From: JAADHG01 sp964418645 | Lineage (GTDB): Bacteria > Bacteroidota > Bacteroidia > Flavobacteriales > Flavobacteriaceae | Assembly: GCA_964418645.1 (NCBI GenBank) | Contig: CAYQME010000008.1 | Coordinates: 1 to 60,581, forward strand | Direction of reading: 5' to 3' | Length of the DNA stretch: 60,581 nucleotides | In this document: positions 33,961 through 42,652 of the stretch, one piece after another | How the letters are laid out: every line of letters begins with the position of its first letter | Position numbering within the stretch: the stretch's first letter is position 1 | The notes under the pieces: generated by a model | Seen by the model: only the letters and a program-made list of their open reading frames with translations | Database searches by the model: none | What the model was told of the DNA's origin: nothing | Program-made: the position numbers and the translations under genes

Positions 33961-34497
33961 ATGACAGGAGCAAGAGCAGCGATACGTTATGCAAAAGCAG
34001 TTTTAGAGATTGCTAATAATCAAAATTTAGCCGAAGTTGTAAATCAGGATATGTCGCTAATGGCAAATACCATTACAGAAAGTGAAGACTTAAGCGAAAT
34101 GCTTCAAAGTCCTATCATAGGTTCTACAGCTAAAAAATCTGCGTTATTAGAAGTTTTTAAAGGGTCTAACAAACTAACAGTTAGTTTAATTGATTTGCTT
34201 ATTACAAATAAGCGTATAAATATATTAAGCGAAGTTGCTTCAAAATACAATCAATTATTTGATGAATTAAGAGGTAGAGAAGTAGCTACAGTTACTACAG
34301 CTATTCCAATGACAAGTGATTTAGAAGCTAAAGTATTGTCAAAAGTAAAAGAGCTAACAAGTAAAGCAGTAGAATTAGAAAATATAATAGATGAAAGCAT
34401 TTTAGGAGGCTTCATTTTAAGAGTTGGAGACAAGCAGTATAACGCAAGTATTTCCAACCAATTAAATAAATTAAAAAGAGAATTCACATTAAATTAA
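33961..34497 (+). CDS. atpH: F1Fo ATP synthase subunit delta
   Basis: 178 aa. An N-terminal helical bundle (ARAAIRYAKAVLEIA) and the C-terminal signature DESILGGFILRVGDKQYNAS, the conserved OSCP/delta end that binds subunit b. A 7-bp hairpin (CTCTTAG/CTAAGAG) without a T-run lies between it and atpA and may only affect mRNA processing. Confidence 0.95.
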   Translation: MTGARAAIRYAKAVLEIANNQNLAEVVNQDMSLMANTITESEDLSEMLQSPIIGSTAKKSALLEVFKGSNKLTVSLIDLLITNKRINILSEVASKYNQLFDELRGREVATVTTAIPMTSDLEAKVLSKVKELTSKAVELENIIDESILGGFILRVGDKQYNASISNQLNKLKREFTLN

Positions 34498-34539
34498 ACT
34501 TGCTCTTAGTTTACCTAAGAGACAAAACAAATAATTAGG

Positions 34540-36120
34540 ATGGCAGAAGTAAAACCAGCTGAAGTATCAGCAATCTTAAAGCAACAACTTTCAGGATTTG
34601 AAGCAACAGCCTCATTAGATGAAATAGGAACAGTACTAACTATTGGAGATGGTATTGTACGTGTTTATGGATTATCTAATGTTCAATATGGAGAATTAGT
34701 AGAATTCGAAAACGGTCTAGAAGGTATCGTTCTAAACCTTGAAGAAGATAATGTTGGTGTAGTTTTATTAGGACCTTCAAAAGAAATTAAAGAAGGCGCT
34801 ACAGTAAAACGTACTAACCGTATTGCATCTCTTAAGGTTGGTGAAGACATTGTTGGACGTGTTGTAAATACCTTAGGAAATCCAATTGATGGGAAAGGTC
34901 CTATTGGAGGTGATTTATACGAAATGCCTTTAGAGCGTAAAGCACCTGGAGTTATTTTTCGTGAACCAGTAACTGAACCTTTGCAAACAGGAATCAAATC
35001 TATTGACGCTATGATTCCGGTTGGACGTGGACAACGTGAATTGGTAATTGGCGACCGTCAAACAGGGAAAACAACAGTTTGTATAGATACTATCTTAAAT
35101 CAAAAAGAATTTTATGATGCAGGAGAACCTGTATTTTGTATCTATGTGGCTATTGGTCAAAAAGCTTCAACAGTTGCAGGAATTGCAAAAACATTAGAAG
35201 ATAGAGGCGCTTTAGCATATACAGTAATTGTTGCTGCTAATGCATCAGATCCTGCTCCAATGCAAGTATATGCACCTTTTGCAGGTGCTGCAATTGGCGA
35301 GTATTTTAGAGATACTGGTCGTCCTGCTTTAATTGTATTTGACGATTTATCAAAACAAGCTGTTGCATATAGAGAGATTTCTTTATTATTACGTCGCCCA
35401 CCAGGACGTGAAGCGTATCCTGGAGATGTATTCTATTTACATTCACGTTTGTTAGAGCGTTCAGCAAAAGTTATTGCCGATGATGCTATTGCAAAGACTA
35501 TGAATGATCTTCCAGAGTCTTTAAAACCAATAGTAAAAGGAGGCGGTTCTTTAACAGCCTTACCTCTTATAGAAACACAAGCAGGAGACGTGTCAGCATA
35601 TATTCCAACAAATGTAATTTCTATTACTGATGGACAGATTTTCTTAGAATCAGATTTATTTAACTCTGGTGTTCGTCCAGCAATTAACGTAGGTATTTCT
35701 GTATCTCGTGTTGGGGGTAATGCACAGATTAAGTCAATGAAAAAAGTTGCAGGAACTTTAAAATTAGACCAAGCGCAATTCCGTGAATTGGAAGCCTTTG
35801 CAAAGTTTGGTTCAGATCTTGATGCAGCGACATTAAATGTAATTGAAAAAGGAAAACGTAATGTAGAGATCTTAAAACAAGCTCAAAACGATCCGTTTAC
35901 AGTTGAAGATCAAATTGCAATTATCTTTGCAGGATCTAAAAACTTATTAAGAGACGTTCCTGTAGAAAAAATTAAAGAATTTGAGCGTGATTATATTGAA
36001 TTCTTAAAAGCAAAACATTCTGATATATTATCAACTTTGAAAGCTGGAAAACTAACAGATGAAGTAACAGATACATTAACGGCTGTTTGTAAAGATTTAT
36101 CAGCAAAGTATAAAGGGTAA
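34540..36120 (+). CDS. atpA: F1Fo ATP synthase subunit alpha
   Basis: 526 aa, full length. P-loop GDRQTGKTTV (about residues 171-180), the Q-rich VAIGQKASTVAGI, the alpha signature PAINVGISVSRVGGNAQI and the arginine-finger region there. It forms the non-catalytic nucleotide sites of F1. The catalytic partner gene atpD is not in this window. Confidence 0.98.
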   Translation: MAEVKPAEVSAILKQQLSGFEATASLDEIGTVLTIGDGIVRVYGLSNVQYGELVEFENGLEGIVLNLEEDNVGVVLLGPSKEIKEGATVKRTNRIASLKVGEDIVGRVVNTLGNPIDGKGPIGGDLYEMPLERKAPGVIFREPVTEPLQTGIKSIDAMIPVGRGQRELVIGDRQTGKTTVCIDTILNQKEFYDAGEPVFCIYVAIGQKASTVAGIAKTLEDRGALAYTVIVAANASDPAPMQVYAPFAGAAIGEYFRDTGRPALIVFDDLSKQAVAYREISLLLRRPPGREAYPGDVFYLHSRLLERSAKVIADDAIAKTMNDLPESLKPIVKGGGSLTALPLIETQAGDVSAYIPTNVISITDGQIFLESDLFNSGVRPAINVGISVSRVGGNAQIKSMKKVAGTLKLDQAQFRELEAFAKFGSDLDAATLNVIEKGKRNVEILKQAQNDPFTVEDQIAIIFAGSKNLLRDVPVEKIKEFERDYIEFLKAKHSDILSTLKAGKLTDEVTDTLTAVCKDLSAKYKG

Positions 36121-36132
36121 TTCTAAACAAGA

Positions 36133-36993
36133 ATGGCAAACTTAAAAGAAATAAGAAACAGAATATCATCGGTATCTTCAACGATGCAGATTACCAGTGC
36201 CATGAAGATGGTGTCGGCTGCAAAGTTAAAGAAGGCACAAGATGCTATTACAGCAATGCGTCCTTATGCAAATAAGTTGACTGAACTTTTACAAAGTTTA
36301 AGTGCAACATTAGAAGCAAGTTCAGGAAGTAAATTTGCCAATCAACCAGAGATTAAGAAAGTGCTTGTAGTTGGTATTGCTTCTAATAGAGGGTTATGTG
36401 GGGCATTCAACTCAAATATTATTAAAGAGTGTATAAGGTTAATGGATGAGGTGTATGCTAATAAAGAAGTGTCTTATATTGCTGTTGGGAAAAAAGTAAA
36501 TGACGCCTTATCTAAAAAGGGAGCTGTCATTTCTAATCATAGCGATGTATTTGACGAATTAACTTTTGGGAACGTAGCTGAAGTAGCTGAAGAATTAATG
36601 CAGAAATTTGTTGATGGAGAATTTGATAAAATTGAATTGGTTTATAACAAATTTAAAAATGCTGCTACCCAAATTGTGATGACAGAACAATTCTTACCTA
36701 TTGTTCCAGGAGAAGATGATGTAAATACGAATTTAGATTACATTTTCGAGCCGTCTAAAGTTGAAATAGTTGAAACATTAATTCCAAAGGCTTTAAAAAC
36801 ACAATTATTTAAAGCCGTGAGAGATTCTTTCGCAAGTGAGCATGGAGCACGCATGACAGCAATGCATAAAGCCACAGATAATGCTACAGAATTGAGAGAC
36901 CAATTGTTATTAACATACAACAAAGCACGACAAGCAGCAATTACCAATGAAATTCTTGAAATTGTTGGAGGAGCCGAAGCTTTGAATAATTAG
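36133..36993 (+). CDS. atpG: F1Fo ATP synthase subunit gamma
   Basis: 286 aa. N-terminal rotor helix LKEIRNRISSVSSTMQITSA, the middle Rossmann-like region (VVGIASNRGLCGAFNSNI) and C-terminal helix ARQAAITNEILEIVGGAEAL. It is the central shaft and here the last gene of the operon. A short hairpin (AAGTGC/GCACTT, 37024-37039) and the terminator at 37101 follow. Confidence 0.97.
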   Translation: MANLKEIRNRISSVSSTMQITSAMKMVSAAKLKKAQDAITAMRPYANKLTELLQSLSATLEASSGSKFANQPEIKKVLVVGIASNRGLCGAFNSNIIKECIRLMDEVYANKEVSYIAVGKKVNDALSKKGAVISNHSDVFDELTFGNVAEVAEELMQKFVDGEFDKIELVYNKFKNAATQIVMTEQFLPIVPGEDDVNTNLDYIFEPSKVEIVETLIPKALKTQLFKAVRDSFASEHGARMTAMHKATDNATELRDQLLLTYNKARQAAITNEILEIVGGAEALNN

Positions 36994-37064
36994 GAAAATT
37001 CAAAGAATTTTTCAAATTTTCAAAAGTGCTGAGGCACTTAATAATTAGTTTCGATAGAACACTT

Positions 37065-37090
37065 GTCTTTCCGCACTTGATACGGAATCC
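37065..37090. repeat. Degraded REP-like repeat
   Basis: GTCTTTCCGCACTTGATACG then GAATCC, a variant of the GTCATTCC...GGAATCC repeats seen elsewhere in the window, in the gap after atpG. Confidence 0.5.
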
Positions 37091-37100
37091 ATGATAATTT

Positions 37101-37129
37101 AAACCCCACTTAATTAGTGAGGTTTTTTT
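37101..37129 (+). terminator. Terminator of the ATP synthase operon
   Basis: AAACCCCACT, loop TAATT, AGTGAGGTTT, then T's. There is one C/A mismatch in the stem. It is about 110 bases after the atpG stop and just before the next promoter. Confidence 0.7.
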
Positions 37130-37150
37130 ATGGCATAGCTATTGATTTAG

Positions 37151-37158
37151 TATCTTTG
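37151..37158 (+). promoter_or_regulatory. -7 box for the lipoprotein gene at 37181
   Basis: TATCTTTG, matching TAnnTTTG, 22 bases before the ATG and after the ATP synthase terminator. Confidence 0.55.
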
Positions 37159-37180
37159 TAAAACCTTAAATAGCGAGATT

Positions 37181-37693
37181 ATGAAAACGGTTAAACAAAT
37201 TTTAAGAGTATTAATAATGTTGGTGTTTATGATGAGTTTTTCGCAATGTTCTACCACAAAGAAATTACAAGAAAAATCTCCAATGTCAATTGGTAAAGTG
37301 TATGTTCAAAAATGGGTTGCAGGGGTTGAAGGCGGTGGATCTGGATTGTATATTTTCATTCCTATTAGTGATACTTCTATAACATTAGATAGTGTTTATT
37401 TTAGAGGGAAAGCCACAAAATTATCAGTTAAATATCAAGATAAAAATATGTATGTTGGAAATTTCATTAATCCTAGCAAGCAAACACATGATATTATTAT
37501 GAGTGGTGATTCTAAAGCAGAATATGGAAATAAATTACCTCCTAGAAGTAAAGAGCAAAAACCTATTCCGTTTGAACTTAAGAATGATGAGTGTGTTATA
37601 AGCTATATTGACGAAAAGAAGACCAAATATTTTAAAGTTGGTAACATTGTAGAAAAACAATTGATTCCATATCCAAGTGCACCTCACAATTAA
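37181..37693 (+). CDS. Hypothetical lipoprotein
   Basis: 170 aa. The signal region ends in the lipobox SFSQC (Cys about residue 23), then STTKKLQEKSP. The rest looks like a small beta-rich domain with a Gly-rich start (GVEGGGSGLYIFIPI) and a TYR/LYS-rich end. I do not recognise the family. It has its own promoter after the ATP synthase terminator. Confidence 0.7.
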   Translation: MKTVKQILRVLIMLVFMMSFSQCSTTKKLQEKSPMSIGKVYVQKWVAGVEGGGSGLYIFIPISDTSITLDSVYFRGKATKLSVKYQDKNMYVGNFINPSKQTHDIIMSGDSKAEYGNKLPPRSKEQKPIPFELKNDECVISYIDEKKTKYFKVGNIVEKQLIPYPSAPHN

Positions 37694-37755
37694 AATATGC
37701 AAGGTTGCAAAACAGTAACTAATACTGTATTTTTAGACTTATAAACAACCACTAA

Positions 37756-39222
37756 TTGAGCGCACTCAAAACACTTTTTAAGCAAACATTTATTTACGGA
37801 TTAGCAACAGTGTTGCCACGTATGTTGAGTTTTTTGTTAGTGCCTTTGTATACGTCTCCAAAAGTACTTTCATCTCCAGCTGAATATGGAAAAGTGTCAG
37901 TTATTTTTTCATATTTCGTATTATTCAATGTGATTTTAGCCTATGGTATGGAAACGGCATTTTTTCGTTTCTTTAACAAAGAAGAAGACAAAGACAAGGT
38001 TGTTGGAACTTCGGCAATATCATTAATCGTTACCTCTTTAGGCTTTTTTGCTTTAGCGCTTTTATATCAAAATCAAATAGCACATTTTATAGATATTGAT
38101 GTAAATTATATAAATTTAGTCATCTGGATTTTGTTATTAGATGCTTTGGTTATCATTCCATTTGCTTGGTTACGGGCAACACAGAGACCAATGCGTTATG
38201 CCCTTATTAAAATTCTGAATGTCGCTATTAATTTAGGTTTAAATATATTTTTCTTATTATTCTTAAAGAATTTATCGGACAATAATAAGGTATTAGAAAG
38301 CATATATCAACCCAATTATGAAATTAACTACATATTTATAGCAAACCTCATTGCTAGTGGGGTTACGTTATTTCTAATGTTTTCGTTTTATATTAAAATT
38401 AAGTATAAGTTTAATTCTGCATTATGGAAAACGATGATGCGCTATGCGTTTCCTGTATTAATTGCGGGGATTGCTTTTTCAATTAACGAAGCGTTTGATA
38501 GAATTTTATTAAAGGAATTACTCCCTTCAGATATTGCTGAAACGGATATAGGCATGTATTCCGCATGCTACAAGATTGCGTTGTTTATGACCTTATTTGC
38601 GACAGCATATAGGCTTGGTATAGAACCCTATTTTTTCAGTCATTCAAAAAGTGAAAACCCTCAGAAAAATTACGCCAAAATACTAGAGTTTTTTGTGGCT
38701 TTTGGATCTCTAATTTTGTTATCAGTTGTTATTTTTGCAGATGTTTTAAAACCAATAATTGTAAGAAGTGAAGCCTATTGGGAAGCCATGTGGATTGTTC
38801 CAATTATTCTAATAGCCAACTTTTGCCTAGGAATTTATCATAACCTTTCAGTGTGGTACAAAATTACCGACAGAACAAAGTTTGGCGCCTATATATCGGT
38901 ATTTGGCGCCGTAGTAACGCTAGGGTTAAATTTTGTGTTAATTCCTATTATGAGTTATAAAGGATCGGCAATCGCAACTTTAGCAGCCTATGCGAGTATG
39001 GTATTGCTATCTTATTATTTTGGAAGAAAATATTATCCAATTCCATATAATCTTAAAAAAATAGGGTTGTATCTCATAATATCTATTGGATTTTCGCTAG
39101 TCTCATTTTATCAATTTAGAGAAAATTATTATGTTGGGATTTTAATGCTAATCGCCTTTTTGGGAATGATCTGGATATTAGAAAAACAAATAATTAAACA
39201 GCTTATAAAAAGTATAAATTAA
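37756..39222 (+). CDS. Polysaccharide flippase (MATE/Wzx-like)
   Basis: 488 aa, about 14 membrane segments, with LPRMLSFLLVPLYT near the start, the MOP-family N-terminus, and TLAAYASMVLLSYYF near the end. It differs clearly from the flippase at 2053. The location beside dut and LPS-export-like TPR genes is conserved in my memory of Flavobacteriaceae, so it is more likely part of core envelope synthesis than of the accessory polysaccharide. TTG start. Confidence 0.85.
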   Translation: MSALKTLFKQTFIYGLATVLPRMLSFLLVPLYTSPKVLSSPAEYGKVSVIFSYFVLFNVILAYGMETAFFRFFNKEEDKDKVVGTSAISLIVTSLGFFALALLYQNQIAHFIDIDVNYINLVIWILLLDALVIIPFAWLRATQRPMRYALIKILNVAINLGLNIFFLLFLKNLSDNNKVLESIYQPNYEINYIFIANLIASGVTLFLMFSFYIKIKYKFNSALWKTMMRYAFPVLIAGIAFSINEAFDRILLKELLPSDIAETDIGMYSACYKIALFMTLFATAYRLGIEPYFFSHSKSENPQKNYAKILEFFVAFGSLILLSVVIFADVLKPIIVRSEAYWEAMWIVPIILIANFCLGIYHNLSVWYKITDRTKFGAYISVFGAVVTLGLNFVLIPIMSYKGSAIATLAAYASMVLLSYYFGRKYYPIPYNLKKIGLYLIISIGFSLVSFYQFRENYYVGILMLIAFLGMIWILEKQIIKQLIKSIN

Positions 39223-39246
39223 AAAAGATTACCACTTTCGTGGAAA

Positions 39247-39687
39247 ATGAATATGAAAATAAAAATCATTAATAAATCAACGCACAATCTTCCACATTAT
39301 GAAACCATAACTTCAGCAGGAATGGATTTACGTGCTAATATTACAGAATCAATCACTTTAAGACCATTAGAAAGAACTATAGTAAAGACAGGGTTGTTTG
39401 TCGAATTACCAATAGGTTATGAAGCGCAAGTAAGACCACGAAGTGGGTTGGCAGCTAAGAAAGGAGTAACTGTTTTAAATACGCCAGGAACCATTGATGC
39501 TGATTATAGAGGAGAGATTGGCGTAATTCTTGTAAACTTATCCAACGAGGATTTTATTATTGAAAATGGCGAACGGATTGCACAATTGGTCATTGCAAAA
39601 CATGAACGTGCTGAATGGGTTGCCGTTGAAGGACTATCTGAAACATCAAGAGGAGCAGGAGGATTTGGAAGTACTGGCACAAAATAA
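39247..39687 (+). CDS. dut: dUTP diphosphatase
   Basis: 146 aa trimeric dUTPase hydrolysing dUTP to dUMP. All five motifs are visible: SAGMDLRA, RPRSGLAAKKG, NTPGTIDADYRGEIGVIL with the catalytic Asp, GERIAQLVI, and the flexible C-terminal arm RGAGGFGSTG. ATG 39247, with a second possible start at 39253. Confidence 0.97.
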   Translation: MNMKIKIINKSTHNLPHYETITSAGMDLRANITESITLRPLERTIVKTGLFVELPIGYEAQVRPRSGLAAKKGVTVLNTPGTIDADYRGEIGVILVNLSNEDFIIENGERIAQLVIAKHERAEWVAVEGLSETSRGAGGFGSTGTK

Positions 39688-39750
39688 CTTGCTTTTTTAA
39701 AAGTGTCAAAAGCTATTAAAGCAAAGTCAAGAAGATTATAAATTATAATT

Positions 39751-40473
39751 ATGAATATAAAAACCATGTCTTAGTTATTTCAATTTTACTAAGTACTGTA
39801 ACACTTGCACAAGAAAAAGAAGAAAGCATAAAGACATTCTCTGGTGAAGCCTGTGATTGTATTGCAAAGATTGATATTAACTCAAAAAAAGGAGAAAAGA
39901 GCGAAGAAATCAAATCTTGTATTACAACTGCAAATATGTTATATCAAATGAAACAGAGCTTAATAGGAGAGGCAAGTAAGGCTGTAGACATACTCAACAA
40001 GCTTGAAGATATTTCAAAAAGAAAAATACGAAATTGCAATTGGGATGTTTAAAAAAGCTGTAAAAAAAGACAAAAAGTTTGCTTTTTCATGTGATAATTT
40101 AGGATATAGCTATAGAAAAACAGGGAAATATAAAGAAGCGATTGAAAATTATAAAAAATCGCTTGAATTAGACCCAAAAGGGAAAATGCCTCTAATGAAT
40201 ATTGCAGTTGCATACCAGTTAGATGGGGATAATAAAAATACAATTAAAGCATATGAAAAATATGAGGAATTGTATAGGAATGACCCGGAAGGATTTTATG
40301 GGTTAGGACGAATTTATTATTTAGAAAAAGATTATAAACCAGAATTGGAGAATATGATTCAAGCTTATTTGTTATATGTTAAAATGAATTCCCCATATAA
40401 TATTGATGCTCAGAAACACATATTGTTTATTTATAACGAGTTGAAAGAAAAAGGGGAGTTAAAATTATTTTAA
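39751..40473 (+). pseudogene. TPR protein with two frameshifts in A-runs
   Basis: ATG 39751 (MNIK) soon stops, but a one-base shift in the A-run at 39759-39763 gives NHVLVISILLSTVTLAQEKE, a signal peptide, and a frame to about 40056 with GEACDCIAKIDINSKKGEK. A second one-base shift near 40015-40026 returns to the first frame, where TPR units run to the end (KYEIAIGMFKKAVKKDKKFA, YKEAIENYKKSLELDPKGKM). The two shifts compensate. An internal deletion could also explain the second junction. From TTG 40003 alone, a 156-aa cytosolic TPR piece without a signal peptide would be made. Confidence 0.75.
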
Positions 40474-40520
40474 TTAACATCCAAACCTATATAAAAGCCT
40501 TATTTTTAGGAGCTAGTAAT

Positions 40521-41882
40521 ATGAAAATGAAAACCAAAATATTGCTTTTTATTCTCGGAATTTGTTTCGTTCCGCAACTTCTTGTTGCCCAAGTCGATTT
40601 CAATAAAACACCAGATGACGATTTAGGCAATGTTGAAGACATGTTTCAAGAATATTTTTTTGAAGCATTGAAACAAAAAGGGATTGAAAATTACGACCGA
40701 GCTATTAAAGCACTTTTAAAGTGTGTAGAATTAGACAACACAAAAGCTGTCGTATATTTTGAACTAGGAAAAAATTACGTAAAGCTCAAAAATTTTGGTG
40801 CTGCCGAAGAAGTGCTAAAAAAAGCAATATCCAAACAACCAGATAATGAATGGTTTCTTGATGAATTGTACGGAGTGTATTACCAAATAAACGATTACGA
40901 TAAGGCTTTAAAGACCGTTAAGCAACTGGTTAAGTTTCATCCAGGCTACAAGGAAGACTTGGTGTCTTTATATATAAGGAACAAGAAATATAAAGCTGCA
41001 CTTAGAGTATTGGATGAGTTAGACAGCCAAATGGGGAATTCGAAATCACGAGACGCAATGCGAAATCAGATTTATAATGCTACCGGAGACGATAAAGACC
41101 GTATTGAAAATTTAAAAGAACGCATTGCTAGTAATCCAGATAATGAATCTAACTATTTAAACCTTATTTATAGGTATAGTGAACAAGGCAAAAAAGATAA
41201 GGCATACGAAACGGCAAAAAGGCTTTTAAAACAGAAACCAGATTCTCATTTGGTACATTTGGCGTTATATAAATTTTATTTAGACGATGATAAAGAGCAA
41301 GAGGCTATTGCATCAATGAAAAAAGTGCTTACAAGTGTGAAAATTAAACCTGATGCCAAAACAAAAGTGCTTAACGATTTTGTTGTCTTTGTAAAATTGA
41401 ATCCAGAATATGAAGCAGACCTTCTTGAATTAACTACATTGCTTTCAGGGGAGAATAATGGAAAGTCTCATGCCGAATTGGGACAATACTATTTACAAAA
41501 GGGAAACAAGTTAAACGCACTTAAGCAATATCAATTGGCTTTTGAAAAAGAAGAGAATGATTTTAACATCATTAAGAACCTAATATTGCTCCAAATAGAT
41601 GCTAAACAGTATAAAAAAGTCATTGATTTGGCTAAAACTGTTTTAGAGACCTACCCTTCACAGCCTATTATATATTTGGCAAATGGTGTAGCATTTAACC
41701 ATTTAAATCGTCCTAAAGATGCGATAGACACTTTAGAAATGGGGATAGATTATGTAATAGACAATAAACAGATGGCAGCCGATTTTTATAAACAATTAAG
41801 TACAGCTTATAAAATGACTAATAATATTGCCAAATCTAAAACGTTTGCTAAAAAGGCAGAACAAGTATTGAACAAACAATGA
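40521..41882 (+). CDS. Periplasmic TPR protein
   Basis: 453 aa with a cleavable signal peptide (LLFILGICFVPQLLVAQ) and TPR helices over nearly the entire length (about residues 45-445). It is the first of three tightly linked genes: it overlaps the DUF4292 lipoprotein gene by 4 bases (ATGA), which overlaps the EnvC-like gene by 4. The linkage suggests a shared job in envelope assembly, with this protein as a scaffold. No catalytic motif is seen. Confidence 0.85.
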   Translation: MKMKTKILLFILGICFVPQLLVAQVDFNKTPDDDLGNVEDMFQEYFFEALKQKGIENYDRAIKALLKCVELDNTKAVVYFELGKNYVKLKNFGAAEEVLKKAISKQPDNEWFLDELYGVYYQINDYDKALKTVKQLVKFHPGYKEDLVSLYIRNKKYKAALRVLDELDSQMGNSKSRDAMRNQIYNATGDDKDRIENLKERIASNPDNESNYLNLIYRYSEQGKKDKAYETAKRLLKQKPDSHLVHLALYKFYLDDDKEQEAIASMKKVLTSVKIKPDAKTKVLNDFVVFVKLNPEYEADLLELTTLLSGENNGKSHAELGQYYLQKGNKLNALKQYQLAFEKEENDFNIIKNLILLQIDAKQYKKVIDLAKTVLETYPSQPIIYLANGVAFNHLNRPKDAIDTLEMGIDYVIDNKQMAADFYKQLSTAYKMTNNIAKSKTFAKKAEQVLNKQ

Positions 41883-42652
41883 TGAATACATTAAAAACAG
41901 CATCTTTAACAATAATTTTACTATGTGTAGGGTGCAGGTCTACCAAAAATATTTCATCTTTTGGAGAGCTGAATAAAAAGCTGTCTTCTAAACAAATTAT
42001 TAAGTCATACACTAAGAACGAAGTGAAGTTTAAAACACTTCAGGCTAGAATAAAAATAGAGTACGCACAAGGAGATAAGTCTCAAACACACACCGTTAAT
42101 CTTAGAATTGAGAAAGATAAAACCATTTGGATGAGTGCTACTTTAGGGATTGTTAGAGCAAAGATAACACCAACTAAAATGAGTTTTTATAACAAGTTAG
42201 ATAACACCTATTTTGATGGGGATTTTTCCTTGATAAGTGATTTGTTAGGCACAGAAATAAATTTCGACAACTTGCAAAGATTACTTTTAGGAGAAGCTCT
42301 TTTTAATTTAGAGGAGGGCGATTATATCGCAGACATTGATGAAAAATCATATGTTTTGCATCCAAAAATGCAAAATGATTTACTAGAAATTTTCTTATTA
42401 ATAAATCCCTTGCATTTTAAAATGGATTCTCAGCAACTTTCGCAAATTTCTAAAAGACGACTCTTACAAATTGATTATAAACAATATCAGGAAGAGGGTA
42501 AACAGGTTTTGCCAAAAAGGGTTAGTATTTTAGCATTAGAAGATGACTATGAAACCATTATTAATATAGACTTTAAATCCATTGCTTTAGATGTTGATTT
42601 AAGATTTCCGTTTCGTATTCCATCTGGTTTTGATGAAATTGTTATTAGATGA
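41879..42652 (+). CDS. DUF4292 lipoprotein (LolB-like fold proposed)
   Basis: 257 aa. The lipobox LCVGC (Cys about residue 19) is followed by RSTKNISSFG. The body reads FKTLQARIKIEYAQGDKSQT and IEKDKTIWMSATLGIVRAKI, then ITPTKMSFYNKLDNTYFDGD, a strand-rich pattern like DUF4292 and like the half-barrel of LolA/LolB. By that likeness it could receive lipoproteins at the outer membrane, which is inference. It overlaps both neighbours by ATGA, so all three are translationally coupled. Confidence 0.78.
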   Translation: MMNTLKTASLTIILLCVGCRSTKNISSFGELNKKLSSKQIIKSYTKNEVKFKTLQARIKIEYAQGDKSQTHTVNLRIEKDKTIWMSATLGIVRAKITPTKMSFYNKLDNTYFDGDFSLISDLLGTEINFDNLQRLLLGEALFNLEEGDYIADIDEKSYVLHPKMQNDLLEIFLLINPLHFKMDSQQLSQISKRRLLQIDYKQYQEEGKQVLPKRVSILALEDDYETIINIDFKSIALDVDLRFPFRIPSGFDEIVIR

